In this document: piece by piece, positions 27,096 to 36,321 of the stretch | Numbering within the stretch: the first letter of the stretch is position 1 | Layout of the letters: every line of letters begins with the position of its first letter | DNA from: Psychrobacter aestuarii | GTDB lineage: Bacteria; Pseudomonadota; Gammaproteobacteria; Pseudomonadales; Moraxellaceae | Direction: 5' to 3' | Length of the DNA: 64,000 nucleotides | NCBI RefSeq assembly: GCF_904846035.1 | Contig: NZ_CAJGYT010000001.1 | Coordinates: 1,612,001 to 1,676,000, forward strand | Notes under the pieces: model-generated | What the model was told of the DNA's origin: nothing | The model's input: the letters and a program-made list of their open reading frames with translations, nothing else | Database searches by the model: none | Made by a program: the position numbers and the translations under genes

Positions 27096-28334
27096 ATGGC
27101 TGAGATTAAAGCCCCCGTTTTTCCAGAGTCAGTTGCCGATGGCACCATCGTTGAGTGGCACGTAACTGAAGGTCAACAAGTTAGCCGTGACGAGCTATTA
27201 GCTGAAATCGAAACGGATAAAGTGGTATTAGAAGTGGTTGCCCCAGACAATGGCGTTGTCACCAAAATCGTAAAGCAAGTCGATGACACCGTTGAGTCAG
27301 ACGAGCTGATTGCTGAATTTGAAGCGGGTGCAACCGCTGGTGAAAGCGCAGCGCCTGCCGTTGATACTGACCAGCCAGCAGCCCCAGTACAGCCAAAACA
27401 AGCGGCTGACGGTGGCGAGCCTGAGCAAGCCCCAGTTGGCAATGAAGACGATCATAAAGATCAAAGCCCAGCGGTCAGAAAAGCGGCCAAAGAAAGTGGC
27501 GTTGATCCAAAGAATGTCGAAGGCAGCGGCCGCGGCGGTCGTGTGACCAAGTCTGACATGGCAAACCCAACGCTAAAATCTGACAGCAGCATCACAACTG
27601 ACAGTGGTCGTCCTGTTGCAGAAGCTGTGGGCGAGCGTAGCGAAAAACGCGTACCAATGACCCGCTTGCGTAAGCGTGTTGCTGAGCGTCTATTGTCAGC
27701 GACTCAAGAAACTGCGATGTTGACCACGTTTAACGAAGTCAACATGAAGCCTTTGATGGACATGCGCGCCAAATACAAAGACAAGTTTGAAAAGCGTCAT
27801 GGCGTACGTCTAGGCTTTATGTCATTGTTCGTAAAAGCGGCGACAGAAGCGCTAAAACGCTTCCCAGCAGTGAACGCGTCACTAGACGGTGACGACATCG
27901 TATACCACGGCTTCTACGACATCGGCGTTGCCGTATCGTCAGACCGCGGCTTGGTTGTTCCTGTACTTCGTGACACCGATCGCATGAGCATGGCTGATGT
28001 TGAAGGCACCATCCGTCAGTTCGGTAAAAAAGCACAAGAAGGTAAGCTTGGTCTAGAAGACATGACTGGCGGCACGTTCACCATCTCAAACGGTGGCGTA
28101 TTTGGTTCACTCATGTCAACGCCCATCCTAAACCCACCACAAACCGCTATCTTGGGCATGCACGCTATCAACGATCGCCCAATGGCAGTCGATGGTAAAG
28201 TTGAAATCTTGCCAATGATGTACTTGGCATTGTCTTATGACCACCGTATGATTGATGGCAAAGAAGCAGTACAGTTCCTTGTCACCATCAAAGAGTTGGT
28301 CGAAGACCCAGCCATGTTGCTGCTTGACCTATAA
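27096..28334 (+). CDS. sucB: Dihydrolipoyllysine succinyltransferase (2-oxoglutarate dehydrogenase E2)
   Basis: SucB is the core of the 2-oxoglutarate dehydrogenase complex; it carries the lipoyl arm and makes succinyl-CoA. Domains in order: lipoyl domain (residues 2-77) with [11 protein letters not shown] and its lipoylated Lys; an Ala/Pro/Gln linker; the E3-binding domain at about 127-163 ([31 protein letters not shown] in sequence, read in parts); and the acyltransferase domain to residue 412 with the catalytic [12 protein letters not shown]. Length matches E. coli SucB (405). CAAGGAG is 9 nt before the ATG. It follows sucA by 140 nt, and a terminator comes next, so sucAB forms its own unit. 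Confidence 0.97.
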   Translation: MAEIKAPVFPESVADGTIVEWHVTEGQQVSRDELLAEIETDKVVLEVVAPDNGVVTKIVKQVDDTVESDELIAEFEAGATAGESAAPAVDTDQPAAPVQPKQAADGGEPEQAPVGNEDDHKDQSPAVRKAAKESGVDPKNVEGSGRGGRVTKSDMANPTLKSDSSITTDSGRPVAEAVGERSEKRVPMTRLRKRVAERLLSATQETAMLTTFNEVNMKPLMDMRAKYKDKFEKRHGVRLGFMSLFVKAATEALKRFPAVNASLDGDDIVYHGFYDIGVAVSSDRGLVVPVLRDTDRMSMADVEGTIRQFGKKAQEGKLGLEDMTGGTFTISNGGVFGSLMSTPILNPPQTAILGMHAINDRPMAVDGKVEILPMMYLALSYDHRMIDGKEAVQFLVTIKELVEDPAMLLLDL

Positions 28335-28340
28335 GGGGAT

Positions 28341-28375
28341 AAGCTTGTATCGGTCGTGACTGATACAAGCTTTTT
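28341..28375 (+). terminator. Terminator between sucB and lpdA
   Basis: An 11-bp perfect stem (28341-28351 with 28362-28372, AAGCTTGTATC arms) whose loop can pair further (GTC/GAC), then TTTTT. It starts 7 nt after the sucB stop. Confidence 0.82.
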
Positions 28376-28510
28376 AGCTTAGGCGGCATCTGTGTTTTTT
28401 ACCAGCTGCTGCCAACAAGCTGCTGCGTTTTTACACTTTAAATAGACCGCATTGGTCACTGTTAAAAACCAGCGCTCTCATACACAACAGACAAAAAATG
28501 GATACGTATT

Positions 28511-29962
28511 ATGAAAGAAAATTATGATTTGGTCGTCATCGGCGGCGGTCCTGGTGGTTATGAAGCGGCTATCCGTGGTGCACAGCTGGGCATGAGCGTG
28601 GCGTGTATCGAAAAGCGTCTATACAAAGGCGAGCCAGCACTTGGCGGTACTTGTTTGAACGTCGGCTGTATCCCATCAAAAGCGTTGCTTGACAGCTCAC
28701 ACCGTTATGAAGCCACCAAGCACGAGCTTGGCGAGCACGGCATCAGCACAGGCGATGTGGCCATCGACATCGAGCAAATGATTGCGCGTAAAGAAGGCAT
28801 CGTTAAGCAATTGACTGGCGGTGTTGCCGCGCTACTAAAAGGCAACGGCGTAGACTGGCTACAAGGCTGGGGTACCCTCGTTGACGGTAAAGGCGCGGAC
28901 AAGCAAATCAAATTCACCGCCCTAAGTGATGAGAGTGAAACCACCATCACTGCCAAAAACGTCATCCTAGCGGCAGGCTCAGTGCCTATCGAGATTCCAG
29001 TAGCGAAGACGGACGGCGAGCGTATCGTTGATTCAACAGGCGCGCTAGACTTCACTGAAGTACCTAAGCGTCTTGGCATCATCGGTGCAGGCGTTATCGG
29101 TCTTGAGCTTGGTTCAGTATGGCGTCGTCTGGGCGCAGAAGTGGTGGTCTATGAAGCACTACCAACCTTCCTTGCGGCGGCAGACAAAGACGTTGCCAAA
29201 GAAGCAAGCAAACTGCTGAAAAAACAAGGTCTAGACATCCGTGTTGACACCAAAGTAACCAACGCTGAAGTGCAAGGCGACGAAGTGGTTGTGACCAGCG
29301 AATACAAAGGTGATTCAGTAGAAACCCGTTTTGACAAGCTGATCGTTTGTGTCGGTCGCCGTGCTTACTCAGAAAAACTACTTGGCGAAAACAGTGGTCT
29401 ACAATTGACTGAGCGCGGCTTGGTTGATGTTGATGACCAATGCAAAACCAACCTAGACGGCGTCTACGCGATTGGTGACTTGGTACGTGGTCCAATGCTT
29501 GCGCACAAAGCGATGGAAGAAGGCATGATGGCGGTTGAGCGCATTCATGGCGAAAAAGCACAAGTCAACTATGACACCATCATCAATGTCATCTATACCC
29601 ACCCTGAGATTGCATGGGTAGGTATGACAGAGCAAGAAGCGGCGGAAGCGGGTTATGAAGTCAAAACAGGCTCATTTAACCTAGCTGCTAACGGTCGTGC
29701 GCTTGCGCAAAGCGAAGCACAAGGCTCTATCAAAGTCGTTGCCGATGCAAAAACCGATCGTCTACTAGGCATGCATGCCGTATCTGTTGGCGCAGGCGAC
29801 ATCGTGCACCAAGGCATGATTGCGATGGAATTTGTCTCAAGCATCGAAGACTTGCAGCTCATGACATTCGCGCATCCAACCGTATCTGAAGCGGTACACG
29901 AAGCGGCATTGTCAGCAGATGGTCGTGCGATTCACGCGATTCAGCGCAAAAAACGCAAATAA
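28511..29962 (+). CDS. lpdA: Dihydrolipoyl dehydrogenase (E3)
   Basis: Lpd reoxidises the dihydrolipoyl groups of SucB (and possibly of pyruvate dehydrogenase), passing electrons to NAD+. The 483-residue flavoprotein has the FAD motif [13 protein letters not shown], the redox disulfide [16 protein letters not shown] (Cys48/Cys53), the NAD motif [36 protein letters not shown] and the C-terminal active-site [14 protein letters not shown] with the His-Glu dyad. It sits after the sucB terminator with a 135-nt upstream gap, so it probably has its own promoter. Its place inside the suc cluster marks it as the E3 devoted to 2-oxoglutarate dehydrogenase; a second lpd elsewhere for pyruvate dehydrogenase is possible. 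Confidence 0.96.
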   Translation: MKENYDLVVIGGGPGGYEAAIRGAQLGMSVACIEKRLYKGEPALGGTCLNVGCIPSKALLDSSHRYEATKHELGEHGISTGDVAIDIEQMIARKEGIVKQLTGGVAALLKGNGVDWLQGWGTLVDGKGADKQIKFTALSDESETTITAKNVILAAGSVPIEIPVAKTDGERIVDSTGALDFTEVPKRLGIIGAGVIGLELGSVWRRLGAEVVVYEALPTFLAAADKDVAKEASKLLKKQGLDIRVDTKVTNAEVQGDEVVVTSEYKGDSVETRFDKLIVCVGRRAYSEKLLGENSGLQLTERGLVDVDDQCKTNLDGVYAIGDLVRGPMLAHKAMEEGMMAVERIHGEKAQVNYDTIINVIYTHPEIAWVGMTEQEAAEAGYEVKTGSFNLAANGRALAQSEAQGSIKVVADAKTDRLLGMHAVSVGAGDIVHQGMIAMEFVSSIEDLQLMTFAHPTVSEAVHEAALSADGRAIHAIQRKKRK

Positions 29963-30094
29963 GGTATTATCCATAACGGGCGGTGATGTCAGGCTGGTAT
30001 TTAAAGCACGGGCATCATCGCTATGTTGTGCGCGTCCCTGTGTTGGGCGCATCGTTCCACTTTTCTTAATGGTAAATAACAAAGGATACAATCA

Positions 30095-31261
30095 ATGAAT
30101 TTACATGAGTATCAAGCCAAAGAGCTACTAAAAAGCTATGGTCTGCCAATTCAAGAAGGCATCATTGCCCACAATGGCGAAGAAGCTGCAGAAGCATTTG
30201 ACAAAACCCCAACCGACATCGCTGTTATCAAAGCACAGGTGCATGCTGGTGGTCGTGGTAAAGCGGGTGGCGTAAAGCTGGTTAAAACTCGTGAAGAAGC
30301 CAAGCAAGTGGCTGAAGAACTTATCGGCACCAACCTTGTGACTTACCAAACAGACGCAGAAGGTCAGCCTGTAAACTTCGTATTGGTTGCAGAAGACATG
30401 TACCCAGTACAAACTGAATTGTACCTTGGCGCCGTTGTTGACCGTTCTTCACGTCGTGTGACGTTCATGGCGTCAACCGAAGGCGGCGTTGAGATTGAAA
30501 AAGTTGCTGAAGAAACCCCAGAAAAAATCTTCAAAGTCATCGTTGATCCATTGGTTGGCTTACAGCCATACCAAGCGCGCGAAGTGGCGTTCAAACTGGG
30601 TCTTGAAGGCAAGCAAATCAACCAGTTTGTAAAAATTATGACTGGCGCGTATCAAGCATTCGTTGAAAATGACTTTGCGCTGTTTGAAATCAACCCACTA
30701 GCAGTACGTGAAAACGGCGAAATCGTTTGTGTTGACGGCAAAATCGGCATCGACTCAAACGCCCTATACCGCTTGCCAAAAGTAGCGGCGCTACGCGACA
30801 AGTCACAAGAAAACGATCGTGAGCTAAAAGCGTCTGAATTTGACCTCAACTATGTTGCGCTAGAAGGCAACATCGGCTGTATGGTTAACGGTGCAGGTCT
30901 TGCTATGGCGACCATGGACATCATCAAACTGTACGGCGGCAAGCCAGCCAACTTCCTAGACGTAGGCGGCGGGGCGACTAAAGATCGCGTTGTTGAAGCC
31001 TTCAAAATCATTCTTGAAGACAGCAGCGTTGAAGGCGTTTTGATTAACATCTTCGGTGGTATCGTACGTTGTGACATGATTGCAGAAGCCATCATTGCAG
31101 CGGTTAAAGAAGTTGACGTGCAAGTGCCTGTGGTTGTTCGCCTAGAAGGTAACAACGCTGAAAAAGGCGCACAGATCCTAGAAGAATCAGGTCTAAAACT
31201 GATCTCAGCACAAGGTCTGTCTGACGCTGCTCAAAAAATTGTCGACGCTGTACAAGCGTAA
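30095..31261 (+). CDS. sucC: Succinyl-CoA synthetase beta subunit
   Basis: SucC is the ADP-forming succinyl-CoA ligase subunit that binds nucleotide and succinate. The 388-residue product equals the E. coli length. It begins [18 protein letters not shown], then the ATP-grasp elements [26 protein letters not shown] and [14 protein letters not shown], and the C-terminal CoA-ligase-like domain with [11 protein letters not shown] and [17 protein letters not shown]. An ACAAAGGA box lies upstream of the ATG. It is 132 nt downstream of lpdA without a visible terminator, so some cotranscription is possible. It is paired with sucD 74 nt later. Confidence 0.98.
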   Translation: MNLHEYQAKELLKSYGLPIQEGIIAHNGEEAAEAFDKTPTDIAVIKAQVHAGGRGKAGGVKLVKTREEAKQVAEELIGTNLVTYQTDAEGQPVNFVLVAEDMYPVQTELYLGAVVDRSSRRVTFMASTEGGVEIEKVAEETPEKIFKVIVDPLVGLQPYQAREVAFKLGLEGKQINQFVKIMTGAYQAFVENDFALFEINPLAVRENGEIVCVDGKIGIDSNALYRLPKVAALRDKSQENDRELKASEFDLNYVALEGNIGCMVNGAGLAMATMDIIKLYGGKPANFLDVGGGATKDRVVEAFKIILEDSSVEGVLINIFGGIVRCDMIAEAIIAAVKEVDVQVPVVVRLEGNNAEKGAQILEESGLKLISAQGLSDAAQKIVDAVQA

Positions 31262-31335
31262 TTGCCCCGATGTGATGGCGATGTGCCCTTTATTGGTACA
31301 GCCATCACAAGACAACCGAATACAAGGAAAACATA

Positions 31336-32211
31336 ATGAGTGTATTAATTGATAAAGATACCAAAGTATTGGTACAAGGTTTTACTGGTAAAAACGGTAC
31401 GTTCCACTCTGAGCAAGCCATCGAATACGGCACCAAAGTGGTTGGCGGTGTTACCCCAGGTAAAGGCGGTCAGACGCACCTAGGCTTGCCAGTATTTAAC
31501 ACCATGAGCGAAGCCATGGAAGCGACACAAGCTGATGCTTCTGTAATCTACGTACCAGCACCTTTCGTTCTTGACTCAATCATCGAAGCGGTTGACGCAG
31601 GCGTGAAGCTGATCGTGGTTATCACCGAAGGTGTACCAACCATCGATATGCTAAAAGCCAAGCGCTACATCGAAGAAGCGGGCGACGTGCGTATGGTCGG
31701 TCCAAACTGCCCAGGCGTTATCACCCCAGGTCAGTGCAAAATCGGCATCATGCCAGGTCACATCCACTTGCCAGGTAAAGTGGGCGTTATCTCTCGCTCT
31801 GGTACCCTAACGTATGAAGCGGTTGCTCAGACCACCAAGCTAGGCTTTGGTCAGTCAACCTGTATCGGTATCGGTGGTGACCCAATCCCAGGCATGAACC
31901 AAATCGACGCACTAAAACTGTTCCAAGAAGACCCACAAACCGAAGCCATCATCCTAATCGGTGAAATCGGTGGTACGGCTGAAGAAGAAGCAGCAGCCTA
32001 CATCAAAGAAAACGTTACCAAGCCTGTTGTTGGCTACATCGCTGGTGTGACTGCACCTGCTGGTAAGCGTATGGGTCACGCTGGTGCGATCATCTCTGGT
32101 GGTCAAGGTACTGCTGAAGACAAGTTTAAAGCCTTTGAAGATGCGGGCATCGCGTACACCCGCGACCCATCAAAAATCGGCGAAAAACTAAAAGAAGTTA
32201 CCGGTTGGTAA
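31336..32211 (+). CDS. sucD: Succinyl-CoA synthetase alpha subunit
   Basis: SucD binds CoA and carries the phosphohistidine intermediate of succinyl-CoA synthetase. The 291-residue protein has the Rossmann CoA-binding N-terminus ([19 protein letters not shown]), [19 protein letters not shown], the [20 protein letters not shown] segment, [11 protein letters not shown], and the active-site His in [27 protein letters not shown] box precedes the ATG. Its 3' UTR holds two hairpins, the second an intrinsic terminator, and this end of the cluster could be a source of a small RNA (see findings). Confidence 0.98.
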   Translation: MSVLIDKDTKVLVQGFTGKNGTFHSEQAIEYGTKVVGGVTPGKGGQTHLGLPVFNTMSEAMEATQADASVIYVPAPFVLDSIIEAVDAGVKLIVVITEGVPTIDMLKAKRYIEEAGDVRMVGPNCPGVITPGQCKIGIMPGHIHLPGKVGVISRSGTLTYEAVAQTTKLGFGQSTCIGIGGDPIPGMNQIDALKLFQEDPQTEAIILIGEIGGTAEEEAAAYIKENVTKPVVGYIAGVTAPAGKRMGHAGAIISGGQGTAEDKFKAFEDAGIAYTRDPSKIGEKLKEVTGW

Positions 32212-32230
32212 TCTCTGGCAGTTTCTAGAC

Positions 32231-32265
32231 TGTAGCGTAGATAAGTGCGCTGCACTTGTGCTACA
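32231..32265 (+). ncRNA. Structured sucD 3' UTR hairpin, possible sRNA body
   Basis: TGTAGC (32231-32236) and GCTACA (32260-32265) enclose a perfect inner stem AAGTGC-GCT-GCACTT (32243-32257). This lies between the sucD stop and the terminator at 32270-32301. The layout is like the 3' UTR of the E. coli sdh-suc operon, from which the SdhX (RybD) sRNA is cut; homology of sequence is not claimed. Confidence 0.35.
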
Positions 32266-32269
32266 CAAA

Positions 32270-32301
32270 AGACACTTCTGTTATGAAGTGTCTTTTTTTT
32301 T
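32270..32301 (+). terminator. Terminator after sucD
   Basis: AGACACTTC (32270-32278) pairs perfectly with GAAGTGTCT (32285-32293) around TGTTAT, followed by nine T. Strong end to the suc cluster. Confidence 0.95.
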
Positions 32302-32376
32302 GCTGCTATACTGAGGACTTTGTGATTTTTAGAACCGCAAACAACACACTATTCAACGAATAATAATGAGGTAGAT

Positions 32377-33255
32377 ATGACGACGGTAACGCACGCAGTG
32401 ATTCCTGTGGCAGGCTTTGGCACGCGGATGCTGCCGCTATCCAAATCGGTGCCCAAAGAGCTGTTGCCACTGGGTAATCGTCCTGCCATTCACTATGTGG
32501 TAGAAGAGGCGATTGCCGCAGGGATTAAGCATATTGTGCTCGTCGGTCATGCGCAAAAAAGCGCGATTGAAAACTACTTTGATATTAATGCCGAACTAGA
32601 CACCCAGCTGCGGCAAAAAGGCAAAGACGATCTTGCCGACAGCTTAAATTGGCTGCCTGAAGATGTGAGCATCTCAGTGATTCGTCAAGGCAAACCGCTG
32701 GGACTGGGACACGCGGTATTGGCTGCGCGTCCGATTGTGGGCACCCATAACTTTGCTGTGCTACTGCCTGATGTGGTGCTTGATCCATTCACCACCGATA
32801 TGCAGACCGACAATTTGGCTTATATGCTTGGGCAGTTTGCTAAGGATGGGCAGTCACAGATTTTGGTGGACAAGGTTGCGGACAGTGAGGTGCACAAATA
32901 CGGTATCGCACGCTTAAGCGAAGACAGCAAGGTGTTAAAAACAGAAAAAGAGGTAGGCAACCAGTCGTTTAACGTGGCAGGCTTTGTGGAAAAGCCCGCG
33001 CTTGCGGACGCGCCATCGCGCTTGGCCGTGGTGGGGCGCTATGTGTTTGACCAGCAGATTTTTGATTATTTGGCAAACACAACAGCCTCGGTTGGCGGTG
33101 AGATTCAGCTAACCGATGCTATTGATGCGCTGATTGCCACTCAAGGCGTGCAGGTGACCACCATGCGAGGCGCAAGCTATGACGCAGGTGACATGCATTC
33201 ATATATGCAGGCATTTATCTATTTTGCCAAACAGCAACTGGGTGATGCAGACTGA
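32377..33255 (+). CDS. galU: UTP-glucose-1-phosphate uridylyltransferase
   Basis: GalU makes UDP-glucose from UTP and glucose 1-phosphate for capsule, LPS and other glycans. The 292-residue protein has the nucleotidyltransferase motif VIPVAGFGTRMLPLSKSVPKELLPL, HYVVEEAIAAGI, RQGKPLGLGHAVLAARP, LLPDVVLD and the sugar-site segment FVEKPAL; near C-terminal GEIQLTDAIDALI is also typical. AATGAGGTAG lies before the ATG. It starts a same-strand group galU-pgi-ugd-like, with the next gene beginning only two bases after its stop, so the three are likely one operon. In Acinetobacter, galU, ugd, gpi and pgm also cluster at one end of the capsule locus. Confidence 0.96.
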   Translation: MTTVTHAVIPVAGFGTRMLPLSKSVPKELLPLGNRPAIHYVVEEAIAAGIKHIVLVGHAQKSAIENYFDINAELDTQLRQKGKDDLADSLNWLPEDVSISVIRQGKPLGLGHAVLAARPIVGTHNFAVLLPDVVLDPFTTDMQTDNLAYMLGQFAKDGQSQILVDKVADSEVHKYGIARLSEDSKVLKTEKEVGNQSFNVAGFVEKPALADAPSRLAVVGRYVFDQQIFDYLANTTASVGGEIQLTDAIDALIATQGVQVTTMRGASYDAGDMHSYMQAFIYFAKQQLGDAD

Positions 33256-33256
33256 T

Positions 33257-34942
33257 ATGGCACAGAGTACGCACCCTTACCGACAAGCGCGTGCTTCAGC
33301 CGCGTGGCAAACCCTACAAGACTTGGCCAAACGCCCATGGCCGCTTGAGGCGCTGTTCGCCACAGACACGATGCGGGCTGAGCGTTTTTGTGCCAAGGCG
33401 CCGTCATTGTATATGGACTATAGCAAGCAGTGTATCAATGATGAGGTGTTGCAGGCGCTGCTTGATTTGGCGGACAGCTGCGATTTGCAAGCACGTATCG
33501 ATGCCCTGCTGAGCGGTGAGAAGGTCAATACTAGTGAGCAACGTCCTGCCTTGCACACCGCCTTGCGTCTGCCTAAAACTGCCAACCTCACGATAGCAGA
33601 TACAGATGTGGTACAGGATGTACAAGAGAGCCTTGCGCAAGTCGAGCACTTAGCAACACGTATCCGCGAAGGCACGTGGCGTGGTTTTTCGGGTAAGGCC
33701 ATTACCGATGTGGTCAATATCGGTGTGGGCGGCTCGGATTTGGGACCCTTGATGGTGACCTCAGCGCTAGAAGACTGGGCAGATACGGATATTGCGGTAC
33801 ATTTTGTGTCCAATATGGATGGCAGTCAGCTGGACAATGTATTAAAGCGACTCAATCCTGAGACCACCGTATTCATTATCTCGTCCAAATCGTTTTCTAC
33901 TGTAGATACCTTATCCAATGCCCAAACGGCGCGTACATGGCTGTTTGCTGCTGCAAAAACGCGACTTGGCAGTGATGACAGTGTGCTACGGCGGCATTTT
34001 ATTGGTATCTCTACCCATGCTGCACGTATGAGCGCATGGGGCATTCATCCTGAAAATCAGTTGAAGTTTTGGGAGTGGGTTGGTGGACGCTTTTCACTGT
34101 GGTCGGCCATTGGGCTGACGGTAGCGATCCGTATCGGTATGGACAATTTTCGTGAGCTGCTGGCGGGTGCGCACAGTATGGATACGCATTTTGCCACGAC
34201 ACCTTTTGCCAATAACTTACCTGTACTGCTTGGTCTGCTTGCGGTATGGAACAGCAGCTTTTTAGACATTCATGCACATACCGTATTGCCTTATGATGGG
34301 CGCTTGCATGCGCTGCCAAGCTATCTGACGCAGCTTGAGATGGAGAGTAATGGTAAGTCTGTGACGCACCAAGGTCAGACCATCGACCACAATACGTGCC
34401 CAATATTGTGGGGCGAGATTGGCTCAAACGCGCAGCACGCCTTTTATCAGCTGCTGCATCAGGGCACTCAGCAGGTATCGTGCGACTTTATTGCGTGCGT
34501 CGCGCATTACTGCAGTACCGCAGCCAGTCGCAGCCTACAGCAGCAGCATCAACTGGCGCTTGCCAACTGCTTGGCACAAAGCCGCGTTTTGGCTTTTGGC
34601 AATGCCAGCGAAGACAAAGACAGTGACGCAGACCGTCACAAACACTATCGCGGCAATCAGCCGTCGACCACGCTACTGCTGGATGCACTCACCCCCTATA
34701 GTCTAGGCGCCTTAATTGCACTGTATGAGCACAAGGTCTATGTGATGGCGAGCATTTGGGATGTGAACCCTTTTGACCAATGGGGCGTGGAGATGGGCAA
34801 AGCGGTCGCCACCTCAGTATATGGGGTACTGGCTGAGCGTGCGCCTGCCGACTTTGATGCCTCAACCAATGCGCTGTTACAGCACATTCAGCAGTATCAA
34901 GCACAAACGATGCCTACAGCAGAAAGATACAGCGAGGAGTAA
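33257..34942 (+). CDS. pgi: Glucose-6-phosphate isomerase
   Basis: Pgi interconverts glucose 6-phosphate and fructose 6-phosphate. The 561-residue protein has VVNIGVGGSDLGPLMV, FVSNMDGSQL, SSKSFSTVDTLSNA, the signature GGRFSLWSAIGLTVAI, MESNGKSVTHQG with the catalytic region, LWGEIGSNAQHAFYQLLHQGT, and the C-terminal FDQWGVEMGKAVA. Length matches the roughly 550-residue proteobacterial form. The frame is open from 33179 inside galU; ATG at 33245 (overlapping galU) and at 33257 are both possible, with weak ribosome-binding sites, suggesting coupling to galU translation. It lies between galU and the ugd-like gene, so it probably feeds sugar-nucleotide synthesis. Confidence 0.95.
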   Translation: MAQSTHPYRQARASAAWQTLQDLAKRPWPLEALFATDTMRAERFCAKAPSLYMDYSKQCINDEVLQALLDLADSCDLQARIDALLSGEKVNTSEQRPALHTALRLPKTANLTIADTDVVQDVQESLAQVEHLATRIREGTWRGFSGKAITDVVNIGVGGSDLGPLMVTSALEDWADTDIAVHFVSNMDGSQLDNVLKRLNPETTVFIISSKSFSTVDTLSNAQTARTWLFAAAKTRLGSDDSVLRRHFIGISTHAARMSAWGIHPENQLKFWEWVGGRFSLWSAIGLTVAIRIGMDNFRELLAGAHSMDTHFATTPFANNLPVLLGLLAVWNSSFLDIHAHTVLPYDGRLHALPSYLTQLEMESNGKSVTHQGQTIDHNTCPILWGEIGSNAQHAFYQLLHQGTQQVSCDFIACVAHYCSTAASRSLQQQHQLALANCLAQSRVLAFGNASEDKDSDADRHKHYRGNQPSTTLLLDALTPYSLGALIALYEHKVYVMASIWDVNPFDQWGVEMGKAVATSVYGVLAERAPADFDASTNALLQHIQQYQAQTMPTAERYSEE

Positions 34943-34946
34943 CGAC

Positions 34947-36293
34947 ATGACTGAGGAGATGGTACTGCCAAGTGCGGCATGCGTACTGATTGGGCATGGT
35001 ATCGAAGCCATCACCAGCGCTGTGGTGCTGGCAAGTCTTGGCCATCGCGTGCATTTGTATGCCGACAGCAAGCAGCTTGAGAGTCAGCTACAGCAGTATG
35101 CGTTTGAACACCATTTACAAGCCCTATGGCAAATGTATTATGGGCAAGCACTGATTGTCTGTAAGCCGCTGCCTGTAGCACCTGAGCAGGTACTACAGGC
35201 TTATGAGGTAACCGCCAGCAATCGCAGCATACCGACCATGACAGTAAGTTTGTACTGGTTGTTTTTGGACAATATCGCGAGCGTTTGGTCGGATGCGGCA
35301 TGGATTGCCGCGTTCAATCGCAGCAATCAAGCGCAATGCCCTGTGGTATTGAGCGGTATTCAACCGATTGGCAGTGTGGCTCGGCATGCGGATGCGTTGC
35401 AGCGCGCGTGGGTGTACTATGTGCCGTTTGTATTTTTACAAGATGGCGAGGCTTTTGGCTCAATGTTGGCACCTAAGCTTTGGCTGCTGGGTGAAAAGAC
35501 CGCTGACAGCCGTCACCATTTGACGCCATTATTGCCCTTAATGCAGCATGCGCGCGCGTGCCATACGGCGGATATTGCTACGATTGAGTTTGCGCGTAGC
35601 AGTATCATGACCATGCTCGCCACTCGCGTGAGCTTTATGAATGAGATGTCGCGTCTCGCTGATGGACTTGGCGTTGATATTGACAATGTCGGACGTATTA
35701 TGGGGCTAGATACGCGGGTTGGTAGCAGCTACTTGCAGGCGGGTTGGGGCTTTGGTGGACATACGCTACCGACCGAGCTGCGTACCATGCAACAATTTGC
35801 CACGCATCACGGCATTGACACGCCGTTGTTGTGCGCGACCGACCATATCAATACTGACCAAAAAGAGCTGATATTTCGCAAGTTTTGGCAATATTTTGAT
35901 GGTTTTATTGAAAATAAAACCGTGCTGATTTGGGGCGGCAGTTATAAATCAGGCTCAGGACGTACCGCAGGTTCGGCCATTCATCCGCTGCTGCATCTGC
36001 TTTGGTCATACAACATCACCACCTTGGTATATGCTGATAAAGCGCGTGGCGCGCTGTGGCAGACATACGCGCATCAGCCGTTACTAACCTTGATTGACAG
36101 TCCCTATGACACGCTCGATGTGCAGGCAGTCTTTATCGTTAATGCACTGACTGAGCAGGTGGACATTGCTCGCTTAAACCACTATGCCATGCCGATTTTT
36201 GATGCGCAGAATCTGTTTACCCCTGCGCAGATTGCCCAGCTGACGGGTGACTATGTTGGCATCGGACGACGCAAGGACAGCACCTCGCACTAA
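34947..36293 (+). CDS. Nucleotide-sugar dehydrogenase homologue, probably catalytically inactive (Ugd-like)
   Basis: A 448-residue protein with the three-domain plan of UDP-glucose/UDP-ManNAc 6-dehydrogenases: N-terminal NAD domain, central helical domain (IEFARSSIMTMLATRVSFMNEMSRLADGLGVDID, residues 213-246), and C-terminal UDP-binding domain with KTVLIWGGSYKSGSGRTAGSA. The catalytic GFGGSCFPKD motif reads GFGGHTLPTE (268-277): the nucleophile Cys is Thr273 and the Lys is Thr276. The central-domain Lys and Asn are Arg and Met, the NAD motif is IGHGIE, and the PEFL motif is missing. The fold is therefore recognisable but oxidation of UDP-glucose is unlikely. GAGGAG lies 7 nt before the ATG, and it starts 4 nt after pgi, so it is expressed. 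The frame is intact over its whole length, against a decaying pseudogene. Confidence 0.82.
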   Translation: MTEEMVLPSAACVLIGHGIEAITSAVVLASLGHRVHLYADSKQLESQLQQYAFEHHLQALWQMYYGQALIVCKPLPVAPEQVLQAYEVTASNRSIPTMTVSLYWLFLDNIASVWSDAAWIAAFNRSNQAQCPVVLSGIQPIGSVARHADALQRAWVYYVPFVFLQDGEAFGSMLAPKLWLLGEKTADSRHHLTPLLPLMQHARACHTADIATIEFARSSIMTMLATRVSFMNEMSRLADGLGVDIDNVGRIMGLDTRVGSSYLQAGWGFGGHTLPTELRTMQQFATHHGIDTPLLCATDHINTDQKELIFRKFWQYFDGFIENKTVLIWGGSYKSGSGRTAGSAIHPLLHLLWSYNITTLVYADKARGALWQTYAHQPLLTLIDSPYDTLDVQAVFIVNALTEQVDIARLNHYAMPIFDAQNLFTPAQIAQLTGDYVGIGRRKDSTSH

Positions 36294-36321
36294 CTGCTGT
36301 CCGTTACGCCTTGTGATGCAT

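Noticed and set aside
34947..36293. Annotating the ugd-like gene as functional UDP-glucose 6-dehydrogenase
   Set aside because: The catalytic Cys and Lys and other key residues are missing, so the name would mislead.
36294..36321. Terminator between the ugd-like gene and the mutase gene
   Set aside because: The 28-nt convergent gap shows no stem with a T-run on either strand.
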